In this document: positions 43,500-51,565 of the stretch, in pieces | Numbering within the stretch: the stretch's first letter is position 1 | Layout: every line of letters begins with the position of its first letter | Source: Lachnospiraceae bacterium | GTDB taxonomy: Bacteria; Bacillota; Clostridia; Lachnospirales; Lachnospiraceae | DNA: 62,661 nt | Direction: 5' to 3' | NCBI GenBank assembly: GCA_017518185.1 | Contig: JAFWWB010000007.1 | Coordinates: 1-62,661 of the forward strand | Made by a program: the position numbers and the translations under genes | The notes under the pieces: model-generated | The model's input: only the letters and a program-made list of their open reading frames with translations | Database searches by the model: none | What the model was told of the DNA's origin: nothing

Positions 43500-45160
43500 A
43501 CTTCCTCCACCGTGACTGCTTTAGCTGCGCCTCTGGAATTCTTCTTGAAATCTTCAAAGAAGGAAGAAGGATTGACAGCGGCGTAAACCTGCGAGCACAT
43601 ACCCTCTACCACGGCTCCGTTGCTTATCTGCACGGACATGGACTTGATATTGCCCATGACTATTGCAGCGGAATCCAGGATAACGGGGCCGCGTACATCG
43701 ATATCGCCCTTGATGGCGCCTGCGATGACCGCGCTGGTAGCGGTGACATTACCGATGATAACGGTGCTCTGTCCCACCTTTACGCTGCCTGCGCTGGTGA
43801 TGTCGCCGTTGATCTCGGCTCCGTCAGCATAGACCTCGCTGGCGGTGGAATTACCGGTGATCACACCGGAAACGTTGAGCTTGCCGGCGATCTCGATGTT
43901 GCCCTCGATGGTGTCGCAGACGTCCATGTTCACGTCTGCCTCTATATCGCCCTTGATGACCATGCCCTGGGTGATGACTGCTGTTTCATCTGCTCTTTGC
44001 TGTTCCATGATCTTCCTCTCTTTTCTTTTTTCTCTTATGATCTTAACGCGTTCGGAAGTACTCATCCTGCCGTACTCGTCCGCGCCTATTATGGACTCTG
44101 CTTCCCTGAAGGCTGCCTCTGCCATGGCCTCGGCTATCACGGGAGTTGCATCCGGCGTCGGCATGACCTCTATGGCAGGGGGAGCAGGTTCATACTCCTC
44201 TTCACTTTCCCCTGCGGCAGTCTGTACTGCGTCAGCCTCACCGGCAGGCAGTTCTGCTGATACGCTCTCCGCCTCAACCATTACAGCTTCTGCACTTTCA
44301 GCAGCTGTGGTTTCTCCGGCTGCAGCTTCCGCTGCGACAAGCTCCGCCATATCCACGGGACCGGCCGGAGCATCTTCCTCCGGAGCTGCTGTGATCTCAG
44401 GAATATCGGTGTTCTCCGGCACATCAGTGATTTCATGCATATCAGCAGCTGCTGTATCCTCTCCTGGAATATCACTTATCTCAGGGATATCGGTCATTTC
44501 AGGGATATCGGCGCCTGATGTATCCGCTACGGACTCATCAGCTCCGGCTTCCTCCACAGGGATATCCGTGTTCGCAGATATAAAGGCATCCCCGTCGCCT
44601 GCTGCTTCCGTCAGGCCGGCCACGGCATCCGCAGTTTCAAAGCTGAGGGTGCTCTCTTCCGGAAACTCAGCTGCTACGGGATCGGGAAGCTTCTCTTCCT
44701 CCGTAACCGGAACGGGACTGCTCACGGTAAGCTGCTCCTCTGTTTCAGCCTCACTGCTCTCAGGCATGTCGGGGAAAAGCTCATCCGCATCCTCAAGCTG
44801 GTTCAGGAGATCCTCGATGGAAACCTGGTTCGGGATATCCGGGATATCCCCCGCATCACGCAGGCTCTTCCTGGTCCTGGGTTCCCCCCTGACAGCAAAT
44901 TCTTTTTTCCCTTCTTCAGCCTCAGGTTCTTCCTTTACGGTCTCCCCTGCCACTGATGACGCATGATCGCCCTCTATGGATGCCAGCATCGCGTCAAGAT
45001 CGATCTCACCGATCTCTTCTTCACCCGTGCCGGTATCTTCCCGGACATCCTCGTCGCCGAAGAGTTTTCCGTCCTCTTCGGAGAAGTCCTCTTCATCCTC
45101 TCCGATAAGGCCGTTCACAGCCTCGGACAGATCTTCTTTCAGACTCTGAAAAAATCCCAT
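43496..45160 (-). CDS. Bactofilin (polymer-forming cytoskeletal protein) with long acidic N-terminus
   Basis: This 554-residue protein ends with a bactofilin domain at about 395-525, a right-handed beta-helix with turns such as VIKGDIEADVNMD, INGDITSAGSVKVGQ and IKGDIDVRGPVILDS. Bactofilins polymerise on the inner membrane and position wall enzymes. The first about 370 residues are very acidic and of low complexity, with many DIPEI/DIPGED/DVPENTDIPE units and Ala/Glu stretches, and are probably disordered. A short Lys/Arg-rich helix (about 360-385, REKRKERKIMEQQ) precedes the domain. RBS AAGGAGGGGAGG. It is coupled to pyrH by an ATGA overlap and lies 11 bases after the polysaccharide deacetylase gene. 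Confidence 0.88.
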   Translation of the reverse strand: MGFFQSLKEDLSEAVNGLIGEDEEDFSEEDGKLFGDEDVREDTGTGEEEIGEIDLDAMLASIEGDHASSVAGETVKEEPEAEEGKKEFAVRGEPRTRKSLRDAGDIPDIPNQVSIEDLLNQLEDADELFPDMPESSEAETEEQLTVSSPVPVTEEEKLPDPVAAEFPEESTLSFETADAVAGLTEAAGDGDAFISANTDIPVEEAGADESVADTSGADIPEMTDIPEISDIPGEDTAAADMHEITDVPENTDIPEITAAPEEDAPAGPVDMAELVAAEAAAGETTAAESAEAVMVEAESVSAELPAGEADAVQTAAGESEEEYEPAPPAIEVMPTPDATPVIAEAMAEAAFREAESIIGADEYGRMSTSERVKIIREKRKERKIMEQQRADETAVITQGMVIKGDIEADVNMDVCDTIEGNIEIAGKLNVSGVITGNSTASEVYADGAEINGDITSAGSVKVGQSTVIIGNVTATSAVIAGAIKGDIDVRGPVILDSAAIVMGNIKSMSVQISNGAVVEGMCSQVYAAVNPSSFFEDFKKNSRGAAKAVTVEEV

Positions 45161-45171
45161 GCCTCCCCTCC

Positions 45172-46227
45172 TTACTCTCCGTACAATTCCATATGTACCT
45201 CCCGCGCATTTACATGCTGCACGGGTTCGGTGCTCTCCGTTATCGGCAGTATCTCAACGCCGTCCATTGCCTTAAGTCGTTCTATCATCGCAGGCAGCGC
45301 TTCCACGGTAGTCTCCTTAGCTGCCGTATCGTGAAGCAGCACCACTGCTTCGCTGCAATCCAGCGCCATTACCTGGCTCACCACATTGTTCACTATCTGC
45401 TCGGCAGATGCCTTATAGCCCAGGGCATCCCCTCCGGAAACATTCCAGTCGAAATAGACTATATCCTTGACCTCAAGGTAATCGATGCACTCCTTCATGT
45501 CCATGGCATGCACCGTATTGCTGCTGCCTCCCGGGAAGCGGTAAAACCGGCTCTCCACTCCCGTATGCTCCTCAAGGAAGCTCTGTATCTGGTAAAGATC
45601 CTCTGCAAAGCCGTCAAGGCTGGCATATATCTTTTTGTATTCGTGGCTGTAGGAATGCATGCCCAATGTATGCCCTTCCCTTACGATCCTGAGCAGCTGG
45701 GCATCATAGCCGTTATGGCCGTTGACAAAAAAAGTGGCCTTTACGTCATATTCCGCAAGTATATCCAGTATCCTGTCGGTATATACCGAAGGTCCGTCGT
45801 CAAAGGTGAGATAGACCTTTTTGATACCGGTCTTTGTATCTCCTTCGGAAATATCCCCGTCTGTCCTTTCCGTAAGCTCATCTTCAGTCAGCGCTTCCTC
45901 TCCGGCAGGCAGTGAAGTCTCCGGAAGCTCCTGGGCTACATACGCCCGCTCCCCGGTCTCTCCCGGCGCCGCAGCAAGATCCTTCGTATCCATCGAGGTG
46001 GGCTGGGGCGCCTCCACCACCGTCTGCACCAGCAGGCTCTCCAGCTGTGTAAGCCGCCGGTCCAGCTTTGACAGCCGGTCCAGCATAAGCAGTGAAAAAA
46101 CAGCCGGCAACACGCAGGCCAGAACTACCAGAGCCACTATGAGCTTCTTTATCCGCCCGACCCTCTGCGCACGCTTTGATCTGTCTGTATTTTCTGCCTT
46201 ATCTTCTTTTTCCGCCCTGTCTTCCAA
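45172..46227 (-). CDS. Membrane-anchored polysaccharide deacetylase (NodB domain)
   Basis: This 351-residue protein has one N-terminal membrane helix at about 30-50 (KLIVALVVLACVLPAVFSLL) and a linker. A CE4/NodB domain covers about 145-335. Motif 1 is VYLTFDDGPSVYTD (two Asp), motif 2 is GMHSYSHEY (HxxxH metal ligands), and motif 3 is RFYRFPGGSSN. Family enzymes remove N-acetyl groups from peptidoglycan or exopolysaccharide, outside the membrane. The start is a TTG at 46227 with GGAG upstream and no better in-frame ATG. It lies between the GH127 and bactofilin genes on the same strand. Confidence 0.9.
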   Translation of the reverse strand: MEDRAEKEDKAENTDRSKRAQRVGRIKKLIVALVVLACVLPAVFSLLMLDRLSKLDRRLTQLESLLVQTVVEAPQPTSMDTKDLAAAPGETGERAYVAQELPETSLPAGEEALTEDELTERTDGDISEGDTKTGIKKVYLTFDDGPSVYTDRILDILAEYDVKATFFVNGHNGYDAQLLRIVREGHTLGMHSYSHEYKKIYASLDGFAEDLYQIQSFLEEHTGVESRFYRFPGGSSNTVHAMDMKECIDYLEVKDIVYFDWNVSGGDALGYKASAEQIVNNVVSQVMALDCSEAVVLLHDTAAKETTVEALPAMIERLKAMDGVEILPITESTEPVQHVNAREVHMELYGE

Positions 46228-46248
46228 GGGAAGCTCCGTCCTTTCGGT

Positions 46249-48060
46249 CTATTCTGCACTGTCCGTCACGTTGTAGACGGTATAAGCCTCGTCCGTCATC
46301 TCGTAAAGAGGCCTGAATTCCTTTATCGTATCACCACTCTCCAGGCTGTAATGTGACTGCAGCCAGGGGTAGGTCTCGTAACTGTGCTCACATCTGCGCT
46401 TAAGCTCCGTAAGGAAGCCTTTCCTGAACCTTACGCCTTCTCCGGGGGCTGCCAGCACCACCGGCCCCTCCATAAGGGCCGCCAGGTTATCGGATCCCGC
46501 AAGCGGTTCTGTATAAGGCTCTGCCGTGAAGCTTATGCCAACCCTGCTCTCGGACCATTCCCTGTCTATCTTGAGGTAGCCGTCAGCGATGACATCGGAG
46601 GTGATGAAACGTCTCTCTCCGTCCACGGTCACGACGGGCATTCCCTTAAGCCAGGAAGGGATGCGCAGCATAAGCATGAAACGCTGGGGTTTTCCTGTCT
46701 TTATGCTGATATTGAAGGCCCAGCGTGAATCTTCCGCCACATCGCTCTCCGAGAAAAAGGTATCAGCCGCCGCATATTTCATTGCGGAACTGAGCTCTAT
46801 GACCACGGGAGTCCCGGAAACCTTGAACTCTGCCCGGCTGGGTATATACTGGTTTATTATCACCTTCGACTCGTCTTTGTAGTATATCAGAGACGAGACA
46901 AGGGTATGTGCCTGTATCATGGTCCCGTGGCAGCACCAGAAATCCTTGGTGGGAGTGCCCCACTTCTTTCTGCTGCCCGCAGCCAGTGGAAGAAAATAGG
47001 CAGGCATGCCGGTCCGGGGATCCTGCTGGGCAAGGAAACCGTTATACAGAGCCCGCTCTATGTAATCGCAATAGCTCTTTTCTCCGGTAAAACGGTAGAG
47101 ATAATCCGCCAGCCTCACCATGTTGTATACGGTACAGAATTCCTGCGTGCGTTCTCCCATCTGCTCGGCCAGCTTCCCGGGAGGTACGAAGAATTCGCCG
47201 GAATTGGCACCGCTTGTCGCGTAATAAGACCTGTCCTTGACCGCGCATTCCCAGAAGGCCTTAACAAGCTTAAGCCACTTTTCATTCCTGCTTATCTCAT
47301 ATATCCTGGCTGCCCCGTGTGCCCAGGGTATGGCCGCATTGGCGTGATTTCCGCTTAAGGTATCCTTTCCGTTCGCAAGGCCGTTCAGTATATCGGGGCT
47401 ATCGTATTTTTTCAGCAGCCTGCTGTACTTCTCTTCGCCGGTGAGACGCCAGAGCCTCGCCCAGATCTCCGTCATACCGCAGGATTCGCCCCCGTACTGG
47501 GCACGGGGATCAACACTCTCTATGCTTTCAAGCCACTCCGTGTACCAGTCGCTCAGATGCGAGAGAATGGTCATGGCCGGAGCATAGGAGGTATATTCAT
47601 AGGTATCCAGAAGCCCCATAAAGAGCTTGTGCATGGTATACTGGGGAGACCAGATATACCTGCCGGTAGTCATTATCCTGAAATACTTTTCTGGAATGGG
47701 TCCCACCCATTTCCCGCCGTTCTTAAGCTGGTATTCCCTCAGCTTATCGACTATATCAAAGAGCTTTGCCTTTAATACACGGTTCTTTTCGCTGTATACG
47801 GTAAGTGCTGCGGCACTCATCCAGTGCCCCAGAAAATGGCCTCTCAGCTGGCAGGTAGGGGCCTCCCAGCCCCAGTGAAGCACCGTGGACTCAGGATCGG
47901 AGATCACCTGGCAGCCCTTTATGATATCCCCGGCTTCAAGGGTATAGTTCTGCAGGAGCGCAGTGCTGTCCAGAGACAGCAGGTACTTTGTGTTAAGCTC
48001 CTGTCTCTCTCTGAAAAGCCCTTCCTTCAGCCTTACATGACTGCCGTCTATGCGTTCCAT
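46249..48060 (-). CDS. Glycoside hydrolase family 127-type protein (beta-L-arabinofuranosidase-like)
   Basis: This 603-residue cytoplasmic-type protein (no signal peptide) has the DUF1680/GH127 (alpha/alpha)6-barrel layout. The zinc/catalytic set appears as EFC in RTQEFCTVYNMVRLADYLY (about residue 305) and the Cys pair in DFWCCHGTMIQ (about 375), corresponding to the Glu-Cys and Cys-Cys positions of HypBA1. Characterised members remove beta-L-arabinofuranose from plant glycans, and related families have other specificities, so the substrate is unsure. It follows the VanW-like gene by three bases and precedes the deacetylase gene. Its presence between tsf and pyrH is atypical. Confidence 0.85.
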   Translation of the reverse strand: MERIDGSHVRLKEGLFRERQELNTKYLLSLDSTALLQNYTLEAGDIIKGCQVISDPESTVLHWGWEAPTCQLRGHFLGHWMSAAALTVYSEKNRVLKAKLFDIVDKLREYQLKNGGKWVGPIPEKYFRIMTTGRYIWSPQYTMHKLFMGLLDTYEYTSYAPAMTILSHLSDWYTEWLESIESVDPRAQYGGESCGMTEIWARLWRLTGEEKYSRLLKKYDSPDILNGLANGKDTLSGNHANAAIPWAHGAARIYEISRNEKWLKLVKAFWECAVKDRSYYATSGANSGEFFVPPGKLAEQMGERTQEFCTVYNMVRLADYLYRFTGEKSYCDYIERALYNGFLAQQDPRTGMPAYFLPLAAGSRKKWGTPTKDFWCCHGTMIQAHTLVSSLIYYKDESKVIINQYIPSRAEFKVSGTPVVIELSSAMKYAAADTFFSESDVAEDSRWAFNISIKTGKPQRFMLMLRIPSWLKGMPVVTVDGERRFITSDVIADGYLKIDREWSESRVGISFTAEPYTEPLAGSDNLAALMEGPVVLAAPGEGVRFRKGFLTELKRRCEHSYETYPWLQSHYSLESGDTIKEFRPLYEMTDEAYTVYNVTDSAE

Positions 48061-48063
48061 GCC

Positions 48064-48927
48064 TTACCCCAGCGCTATGAGCATAACGGTGATATAGCCG
48101 TTGGTGCAGAAGGATTCTATTGCCATGGGCCTGTCCAGCACATTGGCAAAACGGAGATCCAGCGCCAGGCCTGATATGGTGGCATCCCTGCCGGGCCCTA
48201 TATAGCTTACCGGAAGGGAATGTGCATGACGTTCCAGCACAGGGAGCCCCGCATCCAGCAGCGATGCATAGAGGGTGGATGATACCTGGCAGATGCCGCC
48301 GCCCACTCCGGTGACATATTCCTTATTTACGATCTGGGGTGCTTCCACATAACCGTTTTCCCTGGTCCTGGGAAGTATGGTCCGGCTGTAGGAGAACTCC
48401 TGGCCGGGCTGGAGTATCTGATTATTGATGCGTGAAGAGGCCGTCTGAACGTTGATGGCCCTGTTTATTTTCGTCTTGTAGGGTGTGGAGACATCGGAAA
48501 GATAGGTGAAAGCCACAGGAGCTTCCTGCTCTACCTTCTGCTCTCCCGTCACCAGGTTCACATAGGTGCGGGTGATGACACCGTTTGCGTTCACCACCTC
48601 GGTGCAGCCCATGGTGCCGTCCTCGGATACCACCTGGGCCCTTACATAAGGTGCATGATAAACCCTGCCCTCACGGCGGCCGTACTTGATGTAATGCTTG
48701 TAGAGCTCAAGTCTTGTGGTTCCCAGGGCAATGGCCACGTCCTGGTTATAAGTGGCATAGAATACCGGATCGAAGATGGTATTGTCCGGCAGATAAAGAG
48801 GCTCTGTATCCGCTCCCTGGGGCAGGACAAGCTCTCCTTCGGCTCTCACCGTAAAGCCCGTCGGCATCGAAAGTGCCAACACAAGCGCCAGTACTATGCA
48901 CAGTATGCTCCTTTTGATATTTTTCAT
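48064..48927 (-). CDS. VanW-like secreted protein
   Basis: This 287-residue protein has a signal peptide (CIVLALVLALSMPTGFTVRA). The VanW region begins near residue 145 and contains QILQPGQEFSYSRTILPRT, VTGVGGGICQVSSTLYASLL and RHAHSLPVSYIGPGRDA. VanW proteins are found with glycopeptide-resistance genes and more widely in Firmicutes as wall-associated proteins of unknown activity. The segment before the VanW part (about 40-75, PVFYATYNQDVAIALGTTR) resembles short repeats found in other secreted proteins. I chose the ATG at 48927 with AGGGAGGAA in front. A promoter lies at 48999-49027. First gene of the inserted cassette. Confidence 0.88.
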   Translation of the reverse strand: MKNIKRSILCIVLALVLALSMPTGFTVRAEGELVLPQGADTEPLYLPDNTIFDPVFYATYNQDVAIALGTTRLELYKHYIKYGRREGRVYHAPYVRAQVVSEDGTMGCTEVVNANGVITRTYVNLVTGEQKVEQEAPVAFTYLSDVSTPYKTKINRAINVQTASSRINNQILQPGQEFSYSRTILPRTRENGYVEAPQIVNKEYVTGVGGGICQVSSTLYASLLDAGLPVLERHAHSLPVSYIGPGRDATISGLALDLRFANVLDRPMAIESFCTNGYITVMLIALG

Positions 48928-48998
48928 AGTATTCCTCCCTTTAAGATCCGTCGGCTCCGGTCGGGATCTTTTTGAAATGAAATCCCACAATCTCCGAT

Positions 48999-49027
48999 AT
49001 TATATCACTTAGAATGATTTTCAACAA
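48999..49027 (-). promoter_or_regulatory. Promoter of the vanW-GH127-deacetylase-bactofilin-pyrH series
   Basis: TTGTTG (49027-49022), 17 bases, TATAAT (49004-48999) on the minus strand, with a 5' leader of about 65 bases before the ATG at 48927. Two terminators upstream (49030-49064, 49166-49195) suggest this promoter drives the series independently of rpsB-tsf. Confidence 0.65.
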
Positions 49028-49029
49028 GT

Positions 49030-49064
49030 AAAAAATGCCCGAAAGCCCGTAAAACAGGGCTTTC
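49030..49064 (-). terminator. Intrinsic terminator 2 downstream of tsf
   Basis: The minus strand has GAAAGCCC, an 8-base loop, GGGCTTTC, then GGGCATTTTTT. It directly abuts the -35 box of the vanW promoter. Confidence 0.7.
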
Positions 49065-49165
49065 CGTTGACATAAGTTAATTATGTCACCCCCCTGCCCG
49101 ATCGTCGGTTTGTCCATCAAATGTTTACCATGCAGGCATGGTACCTGATCACGGCATTATCGCTC

Positions 49166-49195
49166 AAAAAAAGGACCGTCCTTCCGGACGGTCCT
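49166..49195 (-). terminator. Intrinsic terminator 1 of rpsB-tsf
   Basis: The minus strand has AGGACCGTCC, loop GGAA, GGACGGTCCT, then a run of seven T. It is a perfect 10-bp stem 22 bases after the tsf stop codon. Confidence 0.9.
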
Positions 49196-49216
49196 CTGAA
49201 TTCATCAGCTGATCAA

Positions 49217-50320
49217 TTACTTCATCTGCTTTGCTACTTCCTCAGCGAAGTTCTCCTCACGCTTCTCGATACCCTCGCCGGTCTCGAAACGGATAACACT
49301 CTTCACAGTGAAGCCGCCGTTTGCCTTTGCAACCTGGTCCACATACTGTGCAACGGTCTGCTTTCCGTCCTCAGCCTTAACGTAAACCTGGTCGAAGAGG
49401 CTGATCTCCTTGACCTGCTTGGAAATACGGCCGTCTACAAGGCCGCTGAACACCTTGTCTGCAAGGTAATCAGCCTTGTTGCCCATTGCAAGCTGTGCAA
49501 GGGTTGCTGCTGCTTCCTTGGAAAGGAAGTTGAAGAGATACTTGTTGGTCTTGTTCTCCTCATAAGCCTTGATGTCTTCCTCACTCCAGAGCTTATCTGC
49601 AACAGCCTTGTCAAGGAGCTTCTGAAGGATGGGCTTGGGAAGAGTTGCGGGATCGTTAAGGGAAGAATCGATAACGATCTCCTTCATCTTTGCCATCTCG
49701 TCAGCGGAGATATCCTCTCTCTTGATGTACTGGGGAGCCATAGCTGCGGTCTGCATTGCTATGTTCTTCATAGCCTCGCGGATCTCTGCCTTGTCCTCGC
49801 CCTCTGCCTCAACGATTACAGCGATCTTTCCGCCGCCGTGGATGTAGCTCTCCACAAGGCCGCTTGCGCTGTCAACCTTCTTGAAACGTCTGATATCAAG
49901 CTTCTCGCCGATGGTAAGGATCATATCGTTAAGAGCTTCCTTAACGGTCTTGCTGCCATCGTCGATCCAGCTTTCAGCCATAAAGCCGTCCATGTCAGCT
50001 GCTCCGCTCTGAAGAGCCTGGGCTGCAACACGGCCAACAAATGCCTTGAACTTATCGTTCTTTGCAACGAAGTCAGTCTCGGAGTTAACCTCCACGACAG
50101 CTGCCTTCCTGCCGCTCTCATCAGCTGCCACTGCACAGAGGCCCTCAGCTGCGATACGGTCTGCCTTCTTTGCAGCCTTCATAGCGCCGGACTTCTTCAG
50201 CACCTCGATAGCCGCATCCAGATTACCGTCTGTCTCGGTGAGTGCCTTCTTGCACTCCATCATACCTGCGCCCGAGATCTCGCGCAGCTCTTTTACCATT
50301 GCCGCTGTTATAGCTGCCAT
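49217..50320 (-). CDS. tsf: Translation elongation factor Ts
   Basis: This protein of about 367 residues is the nucleotide exchange factor for EF-Tu. The start is MAAITAAMVKELREISGAGM, followed by MECKKALTETDG and SETDFVAKNDKF. The C-terminal half, with a long coiled-coil region, is full length compared with Firmicutes forms of about 295-310 residues plus an internal extension. I chose the ATG at 50320 because the family begins there; the frame extends upstream to 50389 inside rpsB. The gene lies one base after the rpsB stop, with AAGGGACGG as ribosome binding site, and is followed by a strong terminator. Confidence 0.97.
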   Translation of the reverse strand: MAAITAAMVKELREISGAGMMECKKALTETDGNLDAAIEVLKKSGAMKAAKKADRIAAEGLCAVAADESGRKAAVVEVNSETDFVAKNDKFKAFVGRVAAQALQSGAADMDGFMAESWIDDGSKTVKEALNDMILTIGEKLDIRRFKKVDSASGLVESYIHGGGKIAVIVEAEGEDKAEIREAMKNIAMQTAAMAPQYIKREDISADEMAKMKEIVIDSSLNDPATLPKPILQKLLDKAVADKLWSEEDIKAYEENKTNKYLFNFLSKEAAATLAQLAMGNKADYLADKVFSGLVDGRISKQVKEISLFDQVYVKAEDGKQTVAQYVDQVAKANGGFTVKSVIRFETGEGIEKREENFAEEVAKQMK

Positions 50321-50321
50321 A

Positions 50322-51083
50322 TCACACCGTCCCTTCTGCTGCCTGCTCCTCTTCGGCTGCAGCACTCTCTGCAGCGATGTCGGAAGCATCTACGTTCTCC
50401 TCACCCTGTCTTCCCTCGATGATGGCATCTGCCATACGGGAAACGATGAGCTTAACTGCCCTGATAGCGTCGTCGTTACCGGGGATCACATAATCCAGTT
50501 CCTCAGGATCGCAGTTGGTATCGCAGATACCGAAGAGTGTTATTCCCAGTGCATGAGCCTCCTGGATGCAGATGTGCTCCTTCTTGGGATCAACAACAAA
50601 GATGGCATCGGGGATGCGGGTCATCTCCTTGATACCGCCAAGGTTCTTCTCCAGACGCTCCCACTCTTTGCGGAGATTGATGACTTCCTTCTTGGGAAGC
50701 ACGTCAAAGGTCCCGTCCTGGGACATACGCTCGATGTCCTTGAGTCTCTTGATACGGGACTGGATGGTCTTGAAGTTGGTGAGCATACCGCCCAGCCATC
50801 TCTCATTTACATAGAACATACCGCAGCGCTCAGCCTCGCTTCTGATAGCTTCCTGAGCCTGCTTCTTGGTACCTACGAAGAGTACCGTACCGCCCTGTGC
50901 AGCGATGTCGGAAATTGCGTTGTACGCACTGTCCACCATGCCCACGGACTTCTGCAGGTCGATGATGTAGATCCCGTTGCGCTCCGTAAAGATGTAGGGA
51001 GCCATCTTAGGATTCCATCTCCTGGTCTGGTGGCCGAAATGTACGCCGGCCTCCAACAGCTGCTTCATTGAAATTACGCCCAT
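50322..51083 (-). CDS. rpsB: 30S ribosomal protein S2
   Basis: This 253-residue protein starts [20 protein letters not shown]. Family motifs are [32 protein letters not shown] and [21 protein letters not shown]-terminal acidic Ala/Glu tail follows residue 228. AACGGAGGTGTAAA precedes the ATG. The gene has its own promoter and a structured 5' leader of about 110 bases (51084-51197), consistent with S2 autoregulation as known for other bacteria. It is followed immediately by tsf. Confidence 0.98.
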   Translation of the reverse strand: MGVISMKQLLEAGVHFGHQTRRWNPKMAPYIFTERNGIYIIDLQKSVGMVDSAYNAISDIAAQGGTVLFVGTKKQAQEAIRSEAERCGMFYVNERWLGGMLTNFKTIQSRIKRLKDIERMSQDGTFDVLPKKEVINLRKEWERLEKNLGGIKEMTRIPDAIFVVDPKKEHICIQEAHALGITLFGICDTNCDPEELDYVIPGNDDAIRAVKLIVSRMADAIIEGRQGEENVDASDIAAESAAAEEEQAAEGTV

Positions 51084-51231
51084 TTTACACCTCCGTTATT
51101 GGGTTGTTCCTCCGCGCGCCAAAGCGGATATCCGCCACCGAAACGGCTCTGCGCGCGTGTTAAATTTCGCCCCGGCACTCACCGGGACAGACACAGTTGT
51201 GTATTTTAGCACAAGGGTGTCTGTTTGGCAA
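51084..51231 (-). promoter_or_regulatory. Promoter and structured leader of rpsB-tsf
   Basis: TTGCCA (51231-51226), 17 bases, TAAAAT (51208-51203) on the minus strand is a strong promoter. The about 110-base leader contains the palindrome ACACAACTGTGT at its start. A GC-rich stem pairs CGCGCGCAGAG with CTTTGGCGCGCG around an inner GCGGATATCCGC hairpin. This could be an S2-binding autoregulatory structure, which is inference from position and pairing. Confidence 0.6.
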
Positions 51232-51234
51232 GAA

Positions 51235-51501
51235 AAAAATAAAAACTCCCCGACAGTCATGTGTTCCGCGGCGCATCTCTATGGTTGGAACCGGACACAG
51301 ACAACCGGAAGCCCGGCCCTTGCGAAGGATCGGGGAGTTTGGTGTACCCGTTCCTAATTAACCGGGCCAAATGTTTGCATGGATTTCCGTCTGCTTCGTT
51401 GTCGTCAATCGCCGTACCGCCCGGTACGACTCATTCCTCCGCCTCGCAGAACGAAAACCCATTCTGCGCATTTGATCCAGTTATCAGGAAACGGGCACAC
51501 C
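51235..51501 (-). ncRNA. Structured RNA of unknown family upstream of rpsB
   Basis: This 267-base segment lacks a plausible gene. On the minus strand it starts at GGTGTGCCCG and folds as a long hairpin. The outer stem pairs 51501-51469 with 51373-51341 (33 bases each side, with G-U pairs and small bulges, ending CAAATG/CATTTG). An inner stem pairs GGGTTTTCGTTCTGC with GCAGACGGAAATCC, and the apical stem is CGTACC/GGTACG. A second domain is closed by an 11-bp stem (51330-51340 / 51243-51253) and followed by TTTTTATTTTTTT, an intrinsic terminator. A promoter at 51507-51535 would start transcription at the outer stem. The identity is unknown: 6S-like or an interspersed Lachnospiraceae RNA element are options. 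Confidence 0.65.
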
Positions 51502-51506
51502 AAAAC

Positions 51507-51543
51507 ATGATACAACAAAAGGGACGGTCTTTCAACCGTCCCC
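51507..51543 (-). terminator. Terminator hairpin of the zinc-ribbon gene that also carries a promoter
   Basis: The minus-strand stem GGGACGGT / ACCGTCCC (51542-51535 and 51528-51521) with loop TGAAAG is followed by TTTTGTTG, ending the gene at 51566. TTGAAA (51535-51530) in the loop and TATCAT (51512-51507), 17 bases apart, form a promoter for the downstream RNA. Confidence 0.7.
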
Positions 51544-51565
51544 TTCAAAAGTGTATTTTTTTAAT

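Noticed and set aside
43845-44966. A 373-codon Ala/Ser-rich plus-strand frame
   Set aside because: It is antisense to the acidic N-terminus of bactofilin; low-complexity coding creates the long shadow frame.
49069-49087. GACATAA/TTATGTC inverted repeat with a TTGACA box
   Set aside because: No -10 at proper spacing on plus and no gene to drive; it lies between two terminators of tsf and may be a chance or accessory hairpin.
49121-50422. A 433-codon plus-strand frame opposite tsf
   Set aside because: It lacks a start signal and family motifs and covers tsf exactly; tsf is certain on minus.
51246-51340. The region before rpsB as an SRP or tmRNA gene
   Set aside because: The GGAA tetraloop region lacks the conserved AGCAG side of SRP domain IV, and there is no tRNA-like end or tag frame for tmRNA.
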